Shown: positions 4,741-11,127 of the stretch, piece by piece | Layout of the letters: each line of letters begins with the position of its first letter | Position numbering within the stretch: position 1 is the stretch's first letter | Source: Gemmatimonadota bacterium | Lineage (GTDB): Bacteria; Gemmatimonadota; Gemmatimonadetes; Gemmatimonadales; Gemmatimonadaceae | Direction of reading: 5' to 3' | DNA length: 11,127 nucleotides | Assembly: GCA_947475795.1 (NCBI GenBank) | Contig: CANJOX010000077.1 | Location: forward strand, 1 to 11,127 | Program-made: the position numbers and the translations under genes | The notes under the pieces: model-generated | The model's database searches: none | Told to the model about the DNA's origin: nothing | Seen by the model: only the letters and a program-made list of their open reading frames with translations

Positions 4741-7581
4741 TTGACTTTTCGCAAAAGTTTTACGATCGCCGCGCTCCTGGCGGTTACGACCGCTGGCGCT
4801 GTTGGAGCGCAAGCGAACAAGAGGCCAGCCGCCTCCGTCGACTCTTTCGCCCGTTCCGCCGCACTGCCGGTCGATCCGGCCGTACGCATCGGCACGTTGC
4901 CCAACGGCATCCGCTACTACATCCGGCGCAACGCGAAGCCGGAACAGCGCGCCGAGCTGCGGCTGGTGGTCAATGCGGGCTCGATTCTGGAAGACGACGA
5001 TCAGCGCGGGCTGGCGCACTTCATCGAGCACATGGCGTTCAACGGCACGAGATCCTTCGCGAAGAACGACATCGTGAAGTACCTCGAGTCGATCGGTGTG
5101 CGCTTCGGCGCCGACCTCAACGCCTTCACGAGCTTTGACGAAACGGTGTACATCCTGCCGGTACCCACCGACAGCGCCGGCATCCTGGAGAAGAGCTTCC
5201 GCTTTCTGGGTGATGTGGCGGGCGGCATTCTGTTCGACTCCACCGAGGTGGTGGCCGAGCGGGGCGTGGTGCTGGCAGAGTGGCGCACCGGCCTCGGTGC
5301 TGGCGAACGGCTGCGCGATCAGCAGTTCCCCGTGATCTTCCGCGGCTCGCGCTACGCCGACCGCCTGCCGATCGGCAAGCCGGAGATTCTGGAGGGCGCG
5401 AATCCCGCGCCCCTCAAGCGCTTCTGGCGCGACTGGTACCGGCCGGATCTCATGGCCGTCGTGGCCGTCGGCGATGCCGACCCCAAGCGACTGGAGGCGC
5501 TGGTGCGCTCCACCTTTGGCCGGATCCCGGCGCGTCCCGGGGCGCGCCGGCGCGTGACCGCTACGGTGCCCACCCACGACTCCACGCTGGTGTCCATCGC
5601 CACCGACAAGGAGCTCTCGGCCTCGTCGGTGGGCGTGCTCTGGAAGCGCCCCGGGCGCACCACCCGCACGGTCGGTGATCTGCGACAGGATCTGCTGGAG
5701 CGCCTGTATGATCAGATGCTCAATCAGCGCCTCGGCGAACTCGCGCTGAAGCCGGAGACGCCGTTCGTGGGTGCCAGCGCCGGCGGCGGGAGCTTCGTGC
5801 GGAACAGCGCGTACTACGCGCTCGATGCGCGCGCCAAGGAAGGGCAACTGCTGGAGTCCTTGCGCGCCGTGCTCATCGAGGCGGAGCGGGTGCGGCAGCA
5901 TGGGTTTCTCCCCGCCGAACTGGCGCGCGCCACGGTGAACACGCTGCGCGGCTACGAGCGGGCGTATCAGGAGCGCGACAAGACGCCGTCGGAGGCGTTT
6001 GTGGAGGAGTACATCGGCAATTACTTGGAGGGCGAGGCCATCCCGGGCATCGCGTTCGAGTACGCGGCGATGCAGCGCCTGCTGCCCACGGTCACGCTGG
6101 CCGAGGTGAACGCGCTGGGCGCCGGCCGGGTGGGCGAGGCGAATCGGGTGGTGACGGTGAGTCTGCCCGACAAAGACGGACTGCGGGTGCCCACCGAAGC
6201 GGAGATCCGCGCGGTGTTCGGCACGGTGAACGCGGCCGCGATTGCGCCGTGGGTGGAAACGGTGACAGCGGGAGCGCTGGTCGCCGCGGCGCCGCCCGCA
6301 GGCCGGGTGGTGTCGGAGCGCAAGGTGGCGTCGCTGGACCTCACGGAGTGGACGCTCTCGAACGGCATCAAGGTGTTCGTGAAGCCCACCGACTTCACCG
6401 CCGACCAGATCGTGATGAGCGGCTGGAGCCCCGGCGGCGCGAGCCTCGTGTCCGACCGCGACGTGTTCAAGACGTCGCTCACCACCACCGTGCTCGAGCG
6501 CGGCGGCGTCGGGGACTATTCGCTGGTTGATCTGACCAAGAAACTCACCGGCAAAGTGGCGTCGGCCACGGCGGTGATTTCTGACCTCAGCGAAGGGGTG
6601 AGCGGGCGCGCCTCACCCAAAGATCTGGAAACGATGCTGCAGCTCACGTGGCTGCGCCTGACGGCGCCGCGCGCGGACACGTCGGCGTTCAAGGCCCTCC
6701 TGCAGCAGTTCGAGCAGGTGCTCAAGAACAAAGACGCCAACCCGGCGGCGGTGTTCAGCGATACCGTGCAGATGACGCTGGGCGGCGGGCACCCGCGCGT
6801 GCGCCCGCTGTCGGTGGCGATGCTGCAGGAGCTCGATCTGCGCGAGATGCTGGCGATCTACCGCGACCGCTTTGCGGACACAGGGGACTTCACCTTCCTG
6901 TTCGTGGGCAACGTGGATCTGGCCGTGCTCAAGCCGCTCGTGGAACAGTGGCTCGCGCCGCTGCCGGCGGGCGGGCGTCGTGAAACGTTCCGCGACGTGG
7001 GTCCCGCGATGTTCAGCGGCCGCATCGACAAAACAGTGCGCAAAGGGATCGCGCCGCAGAGTCAGACGGCGATCGTGCTGGCCGGCGCGGGGCGCTGGAG
7101 CCGCGAGGAATCGTACCTGCTGTCGTCGGTGGGCGAGGTGCTCGAGATGCGCCTGCTGGATCGCCTGCGCGAGTCGCTGGGGGGCACGTATTCAGTGAGC
7201 GTGAACACGCAGTTCGCGCGCCAGCCGCGCGCGGAATGGCAGGTGGTGATCAGCTACGGATCGGCGCCGGACAAGGCGGACGCGATGTTCGCGGCCGTCC
7301 AGCAGGAGCTGGATTCACTGCGCCGCGTGCCGCCCACCGCGGAGGAAGTGGAGCGCGTGCGCGAGCAGCAGCGACGGGAGCTGGAGGTGGCGCGGAAGCA
7401 GAACGGTTACTGGCTAAGCACCCTCCGCGCACGGCTCGAATACGGCGACGACGTAGGTACCATCGGCGCCGAAGACCCGCTGATTGCAGGGCTGTCCTCC
7501 GGCGCGCTCGCGGCGGCGGCGACGCGGTATCTCACCGAGACGAATCGCGCGCGCTTTGTGCTGCTGCCTGAAGGGCGATGA
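4741..7581 (+). CDS. Exported M16 (insulinase/pitrilysin family) zinc peptidase
   Basis: With TTG 4741 as start this is a 946-residue exported metallopeptidase. Residues 1-25 make a Sec signal peptide (R4, K5, then a hydrophobic stretch, with cleavage likely at AQA25|N26). The N-terminal catalytic half has the inverted zinc motif HFIEH (93-97: His93, Glu96, His97). AERGVVLAE follows at 172-180, where Glu180, or less likely Glu173, is the third ligand. The second, non-catalytic M16 half begins near 532 (LTEWTLSNGIKVFV) and lacks HxxEH. It keeps the Arg810...Tyr817 pair in LRESLGGTY, at the same spacing as the substrate-binding Arg/Tyr pair of insulin-degrading enzyme. Length and two-half layout match single-chain bacterial M16 enzymes of the PqqL type. 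It should cut peptides in the periplasm. Start choice: GTG 4642 and GTG 4684 are in frame but would bury the signal peptide. GGGG lies 5 nt before TTG (4732-4735), a weak ribosome site. Confidence 0.93.
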   Translation: MTFRKSFTIAALLAVTTAGAVGAQANKRPAASVDSFARSAALPVDPAVRIGTLPNGIRYYIRRNAKPEQRAELRLVVNAGSILEDDDQRGLAHFIEHMAFNGTRSFAKNDIVKYLESIGVRFGADLNAFTSFDETVYILPVPTDSAGILEKSFRFLGDVAGGILFDSTEVVAERGVVLAEWRTGLGAGERLRDQQFPVIFRGSRYADRLPIGKPEILEGANPAPLKRFWRDWYRPDLMAVVAVGDADPKRLEALVRSTFGRIPARPGARRRVTATVPTHDSTLVSIATDKELSASSVGVLWKRPGRTTRTVGDLRQDLLERLYDQMLNQRLGELALKPETPFVGASAGGGSFVRNSAYYALDARAKEGQLLESLRAVLIEAERVRQHGFLPAELARATVNTLRGYERAYQERDKTPSEAFVEEYIGNYLEGEAIPGIAFEYAAMQRLLPTVTLAEVNALGAGRVGEANRVVTVSLPDKDGLRVPTEAEIRAVFGTVNAAAIAPWVETVTAGALVAAAPPAGRVVSERKVASLDLTEWTLSNGIKVFVKPTDFTADQIVMSGWSPGGASLVSDRDVFKTSLTTTVLERGGVGDYSLVDLTKKLTGKVASATAVISDLSEGVSGRASPKDLETMLQLTWLRLTAPRADTSAFKALLQQFEQVLKNKDANPAAVFSDTVQMTLGGGHPRVRPLSVAMLQELDLREMLAIYRDRFADTGDFTFLFVGNVDLAVLKPLVEQWLAPLPAGGRRETFRDVGPAMFSGRIDKTVRKGIAPQSQTAIVLAGAGRWSREESYLLSSVGEVLEMRLLDRLRESLGGTYSVSVNTQFARQPRAEWQVVISYGSAPDKADAMFAAVQQELDSLRRVPPTAEEVERVREQQRRELEVARKQNGYWLSTLRARLEYGDDVGTIGAEDPLIAGLSSGALAAAATRYLTETNRARFVLLPEGR
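4744..4758. repeat. AT-rich palindrome over the start of the M16 coding region
   Basis: ACTTTT-CGC-AAAAGT is a perfect dyad beginning at the first base after the TTG start codon. It could be a repressor site downstream of the promoter or an mRNA hairpin near the start codon. It stands out as an AT-rich spot in GC-rich DNA. Confidence 0.45.
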
Positions 7582-8635
7582 TGCGCTGAATGGCCCGCCG
7601 GAGATCGTGCCCTTCCGCGGCGTACACCGAGTCGAAGTGATCGAGGCGCTCGGCGTATACGCGCCGTGACAGCAACACGGCGTTGTTAAGCGCCACCCGT
7701 CGGGTCCAGCCGTCGGGATAGGTGCGCAGCTGCGGGCCCACGCTGTCCACCAGCCGTCGCCTCGCGCGCGCGTACACCGTGTCGCGCGCGGCGATGCGCG
7801 CGACACTGGCGGAGTCGGGGAGCGTACTGAACACGCCGTCGATCTCCGTGGCGGTGCGCTCCCAGAAGGCGCCCATGAGGCGGTCGTCCTGCCACTCCAC
7901 TTCGGCGCGGCGCAGCGAAGCCGTGTCTCCGCGGGCGCGGAAGAACTGTTCGGCCCCGCGCCCGCCCACGAAGCTGGCGAATGATTCGTTGAACGACACC
8001 TGCCCCTTCGCGAAGAAGGTGTTGTGCAGGAGTTCGTGGATCACCGTGTTCACGAGCGACACGGAGTCGGCCTTGACCGTGGTGCTGACCAGCGGGTCGT
8101 TGAACCAGCCGAGGGTGCTGAACGCCGACGAGGCGCCGACGGTGACGTCGAAGCCGTCGCCCCGGAGCGCGTCGGCGGTGCGGAGGGCGCCAGGGAAATC
8201 GAAGAAGCCCTTGTATGGGAACCGGCCCACCACGGGAAACCACCACGTTTTGGGCTCCAGCCGGTCGCGATAGGCAGCGGACACCACCAGGACCAGTGTG
8301 TCGCGGTCGAGTCCCGCGTAGGCGGTAAAGCTGTTGCCGGCCTTGAGGTGGAGTGAATCGATGGCAAACCGGCGCACGTCCTGGACGAGGGCGAGCTTGT
8401 CGCGCAGGGCGGGCTCGGTGGCCGGGTCGGCCACGAGGCGCGCGATCGGCTGGCGACGCGTGAGGATGCGCGCCTCCTCGTAGGCGGCGCGCGACAGGTA
8501 GCATCCCATGGGGGACACGCCCAGCAGCAGGGCCAGCGCGGCGGTGGCGGCCCCCGTGATGCGCCGGACGGCGCGCCAGGGGCGCGGGCGCCTGAAGTCA
8601 ATCCCGTGTCGCGGCTCGGTCTGGTGGACTATCAT
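7532..8635 (-). CDS. Putative zinc aminopeptidase, probable lipoprotein (PF10023-like)
   Basis: A 367-residue protein, ATG 8635 to TGA 7534-7532. It has a long basic n-region (residues 9-25, rich in Arg), a hydrophobic core (28-40) and Cys45, which sits where related proteins have their lipobox Cys. The box here, SPMG-C, is atypical because Pro replaces the usual Leu at -3. From residue 50 on it resembles the putative aminopeptidase family PF10023: RRQPIARLVADPAT, a ...KTWWFPVVG... segment, STLGWFNDPLVST, then HELLH (200-204) and FNESFA (215-220). His200, Glu201 and His204 would bind zinc and catalyse, with Glu217 a likely third ligand. The aminopeptidase role is a family annotation, not something the sequence proves. 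The 3' end overlaps the M16 gene by 50 bp on the opposite strand. The start is 9 bp from divergent dnaE. ATG 8635 is chosen because the only later starts (V40, M43) fall inside the signal. GGA at -9 to -7 is a weak ribosome site. Confidence 0.87.
   Translation of the reverse strand: MIVHQTEPRHGIDFRRPRPWRAVRRITGAATAALALLLGVSPMGCYLSRAAYEEARILTRRQPIARLVADPATEPALRDKLALVQDVRRFAIDSLHLKAGNSFTAYAGLDRDTLVLVVSAAYRDRLEPKTWWFPVVGRFPYKGFFDFPGALRTADALRGDGFDVTVGASSAFSTLGWFNDPLVSTTVKADSVSLVNTVIHELLHNTFFAKGQVSFNESFASFVGGRGAEQFFRARGDTASLRRAEVEWQDDRLMGAFWERTATEIDGVFSTLPDSASVARIAARDTVYARARRRLVDSVGPQLRTYPDGWTRRVALNNAVLLSRRVYAERLDHFDSVYAAEGHDLRRAIQRIIALQAAAQSARDSSR
8630..8635 (+). promoter_or_regulatory. Candidate -10 element for dnaE, overlapping the aminopeptidase start codon
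   Basis: TATCAT matches the -10 consensus at 5 of 6 positions and ends 9 nt before ATG 8645, implying a leader of only about 0-4 nt. Its last three bases are the complement of the aminopeptidase ATG. No Shine-Dalgarno sequence precedes dnaE, which fits near-leaderless initiation. No clear -35 was found. Confidence 0.4.
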
Positions 8636-8644
8636 TCCCGGTCC

Positions 8645-11127
8645 ATGTCGTTCGTTCATCTGCACTGCCACTCCGAGTATTCGCTCCTCGACGGCGCGAA
8701 TCGTATCGATGATCTGATCAAGCGCGCCCAGCATTACGAAATGCCGGGGCTGGCGATCACGGATCACGGTAACATGCATGCTGCCTGGGATTTCCAGGAA
8801 AAAGCACGCAAGGCGGGCGTGAAGCCCATCATGGGGATGGAAGCCTATGTGGCGCCGGGTGACCGGCGCACGCGAGGGCGTCCCGCCCCGGGACAGAAGC
8901 CGTACTACCACCTGGTGCTGCTGGCCCGTGACATCGTGGGCTACAAGAATCTGGTCAAGTTGTCCTCGCTGGCATACACCGAAGGCTTCTACACGAAGCC
9001 GCGGATCGACCGCGAGCTGCTGGCCAAGTACTCCGAGGGGCTGATCGTGTCGTCGGCGTGTCTGGCCGGCGAGGTGGCCGGGCACCTGATGGAGAACCGG
9101 ATGGATGCCGCGCGTGAGGCCGCCGCGTGGTACGCCGAGCTGTTCAAGGACCGGTACTACCTCGAGGTGCAGGCGCACACCAGCGAAGGGCAGGCGATGC
9201 TCAACGCCAAGATCCTCTCGCTGGGCGACGAGCTGGGCTTGCCCGTCATCGCCACGAACGACGCGCACTTCCTGAAGCACGAGGATCACGACGCGCACGA
9301 CGTGCTGCTGTGCATCGGCCTCGGCAAGGATCGCAACGACCGCGACCGCATGAAGTACGACGACGGACTGTACTTCAAGCCGGCCACGGAGATCCGTCCG
9401 TTTTTCCCGGGGCGCGAGGACGTGCTCACGAACACGCTGGCCATCGCCGATTCGGTGGACGTGCAGTTCGCGAAGCAGTACTACGTGCCGTCGTTCCCGC
9501 TCCCGCCCGGCGTGGAGACCGAGAACGACTATCTCGTGCGGCTGTCCACCGAAGGCGCGAAGGTGCGCTACGGCGATCCGCTGCCGGCCAACGTGCAGGA
9601 GCGGCTGGACTACGAGCTGGGCGTGATCACCAAGACCGGCTATGCCGGCTACTTCCTGATCACCGCCGACTTCATCAAGGCGGCGCGCGACCGTGGCATT
9701 CCGGTGGGACCGGGGCGCGGGTCGGCGGCGGGTTCGCTGGTGGCCTATGCCACGCGCATCACCGACGTGTGTCCGCTCGAGTTCGACCTGCTCTTCGAAC
9801 GCTTCCTGAATCCCGAACGCGTTTCGATGCCCGACGTGGACGTCGACTTCTGCTTCGAGCGACGCGGAGAAGTGATCGAGTACGTGCGGCAGAAGTACGG
9901 CAAGGACTCGGTGGGTCAGATCGTGACCTTCGGGACCATGAAGTCGCGCGCCGCGGTGAAAGACGTGGGGCGCACGCTGGGCTTCACGCCGGGGGAAACC
10001 GACGCGCTGGCGAAGCTGATCCCGAATGCACCGAACTTCTCGCTGACGGTCAAGGAAGCGATCGAGCAAGTGCCGGAAGTGAAGGCGTTCTACCAGAACG
10101 AACCGCGCTACAAGCAGCTGCTGGATTTCGCGATTTCGCTGGAAGGGCTGTCGCGCCACACCGGCGTGCACGCCGCCGGCGTTGTGATCGCGCCGGGCCC
10201 GCTGGATGAGTTCGTGCCGATCTGCACGCAGGCCTCGAAGGGGGCGGGCGGTGGCGGCGACGACGAGCGGGTAATCGTGACGCAGTACGACATGACGGCG
10301 CTCGAGAAGGCCGGCATGCTCAAGATGGACTTCCTCGGTCTCACCACGCTGACGGTGATCAGCGACACGCTGGCCAGCATCAAGCAGCGGAGCGGGGTCG
10401 AGGTCGTGCTCGAGGAGCGCGGCTTCACCGACGAGAAGACCTATCAGCTGCTGCGCGCCGGCCGCACCGGTGGCGTGTTCCAGTTCGAATCGCCGCTGGC
10501 GACCGACGTGCTCAAGCGCATGCGCTGCGACCGGTTCGATGACTTGGTCGCCTCCAACGCGCTGCTGCGTCCGGGTCCGCTCGACGCGGGCATGCACAAC
10601 GTGTACATCAAGCGGAAGCGCGGCGAAGAGCCCACCGTGTACGCGCTGCCCGAGCTGGAGCCGATTCTCTCGAACACGTACGGCGTCATCACCTATCAGG
10701 AACAGGTGATGCGGCTGGCGCAGGTGCTGGCGGGGATCTCGCTGGCCGAAGCGGACGTGCTGCGAAAGGCCGTGGGTAAGAAAGACGCGGAGCTAATCAA
10801 GAAGGAGCTCGGCAAGTTCGTCACGAAGGCGGTCGCGAAGGGATACGACCCCAAGATCATCGACGAACTGTCGGGGCAGATCGAGACGTTCGGGCGGTAC
10901 GGATTTAACAAGTCACATTCCGTCGCCTACTCCGTCGTCGCGTACCACACGGCGTTCCTGAAGGCGCACCATCCGGCCGAGTTCATGGCCGCGCTGCTGT
11001 CGTCGAACATCGGGAAAACCGAAGAAGTCATCAAGTACATCGCCGAAGCGCGCGAAATGCAGATCGAGGTGCTCGCGCCCGACGTGAACGAGTCGGGGTG
11101 GCGCTTCACGGTGGTGGGGGACAAGCG
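8645..11127 (+). CDS. dnaE: DNA polymerase III alpha subunit, partial: C-terminus outside window
   Basis: The catalytic subunit of the replicative DNA polymerase; 827 codons are present and the frame is open at the right edge (family length is roughly 1,150-1,200). The N-terminal PHP domain starts HLHCHSEYSLLDG. It keeps what look like all nine metal ligands: His7, His9, Asp40, His41, Glu66, His89, Cys139, Asp206 and His208. The polymerase core has GPGRGSAAGSLVAY (355-368) and PDVDVDFC (396-403) with catalytic Asp399 and Asp401. SRHTGVHAAG follows at 503-512, and DFLGL with the third catalytic Asp562. The finger-region sequence FGRYGFNKSHSVAYS is also present. The HhH, OB and clamp-binding parts lie beyond the window. 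A Gly-rich stretch (about 533-540) precedes VTQYD. It is DnaE, not PolC, since no exonuclease domain is inserted in PHP. ATG 8645 fits the conserved N-terminus MSFVHLH; there is no ribosome binding site. Confidence 0.97.
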   Translation, partial: MSFVHLHCHSEYSLLDGANRIDDLIKRAQHYEMPGLAITDHGNMHAAWDFQEKARKAGVKPIMGMEAYVAPGDRRTRGRPAPGQKPYYHLVLLARDIVGYKNLVKLSSLAYTEGFYTKPRIDRELLAKYSEGLIVSSACLAGEVAGHLMENRMDAAREAAAWYAELFKDRYYLEVQAHTSEGQAMLNAKILSLGDELGLPVIATNDAHFLKHEDHDAHDVLLCIGLGKDRNDRDRMKYDDGLYFKPATEIRPFFPGREDVLTNTLAIADSVDVQFAKQYYVPSFPLPPGVETENDYLVRLSTEGAKVRYGDPLPANVQERLDYELGVITKTGYAGYFLITADFIKAARDRGIPVGPGRGSAAGSLVAYATRITDVCPLEFDLLFERFLNPERVSMPDVDVDFCFERRGEVIEYVRQKYGKDSVGQIVTFGTMKSRAAVKDVGRTLGFTPGETDALAKLIPNAPNFSLTVKEAIEQVPEVKAFYQNEPRYKQLLDFAISLEGLSRHTGVHAAGVVIAPGPLDEFVPICTQASKGAGGGGDDERVIVTQYDMTALEKAGMLKMDFLGLTTLTVISDTLASIKQRSGVEVVLEERGFTDEKTYQLLRAGRTGGVFQFESPLATDVLKRMRCDRFDDLVASNALLRPGPLDAGMHNVYIKRKRGEEPTVYALPELEPILSNTYGVITYQEQVMRLAQVLAGISLAEADVLRKAVGKKDAELIKKELGKFVTKAVAKGYDPKIIDELSGQIETFGRYGFNKSHSVAYSVVAYHTAFLKAHHPAEFMAALLSSNIGKTEEVIKYIAEAREMQIEVLAPDVNESGWRFTVVGDK

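Noticed and set aside
4636..5901. Open frame of about 420 codons on the minus strand opposite the M16 gene
   Set aside because: No motif and shadow-like composition. The M16 frame carries HxxEH and its partner residues.
9127..10209. Open frame of 360 codons in another plus-strand frame inside dnaE
   Set aside because: It is a frame-shifted reading of the dnaE core and is extremely Arg/Ala/Gly-rich.
8636..10597. A long open frame on the minus strand opposite dnaE, continuous with the aminopeptidase frame (over 1,000 codons in total)
   Set aside because: The translation opposite dnaE is rich in Arg, His, Gln and Val without any family motif, as expected for the complement of a high-GC gene. 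The plus strand clearly encodes DnaE with all its motifs. Only the part from 8635 leftward resembles a real protein.
1..11127. Mobile element, CRISPR array, tRNA, rRNA or phage genes
   Set aside because: No transposase or integrase, no regularly spaced repeats, no cloverleaf and no rRNA sequence were seen on either strand.

Overview
The window is GC-rich DNA (about two-thirds G+C by eye) from a chromosome, apparently of a Gram-negative-type bacterium: it carries two probable lipoproteins and an exported peptidase beside core replication and repair genes. The mix of a lipoprotein built on Big_2-type Ig-like domains, a large two-half M16 peptidase, a DnaE with an intact PHP metal site and genes with almost no leader fits Gemmatimonadota or a similar high-GC phylum. 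That placement is inference from gene style, not from a marker comparison.

Layout, left to right. (1) 1-1929, minus strand: the N-terminal 643 residues of a surface lipoprotein with three Ig-like domains, running off the left edge. (2) 1930-2523: a 594-bp non-coding stretch unusually full of inverted repeats, plus one tandem 13-bp direct repeat. (3) 2524-4623, plus strand: a complete UvrD/Rep/PcrA-type helicase, probably read from a leaderless transcript. (4) 4624-4740: a short gap with a hairpin and a candidate -10 element. (5) 4741-7581, plus strand: a complete exported M16 zinc peptidase, probably starting at TTG. (6) 7532-8635, minus strand: a complete HExxH putative aminopeptidase, a probable lipoprotein, overlapping the end of the M16 gene tail to tail by 50 bp. 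(7) 8645-11127, plus strand: dnaE, the replicative DNA polymerase III alpha subunit, 827 codons present and cut by the right edge. Its start is only 9 bp from the divergent aminopeptidase start.

The genes do not form one obvious pathway. The helicase and DnaE belong to DNA repair and replication. The M16 peptidase and the aminopeptidase could act one after the other on peptides in the periplasm, but that link rests on adjacency alone. No mobile element, CRISPR array, tRNA or rRNA was seen. I found no clear new multi-gene system. The points most worth checking are the structured intergenic region 1930-2523, the very tight dnaE/aminopeptidase divergence, and the near-leaderless starts of the helicase and dnaE.
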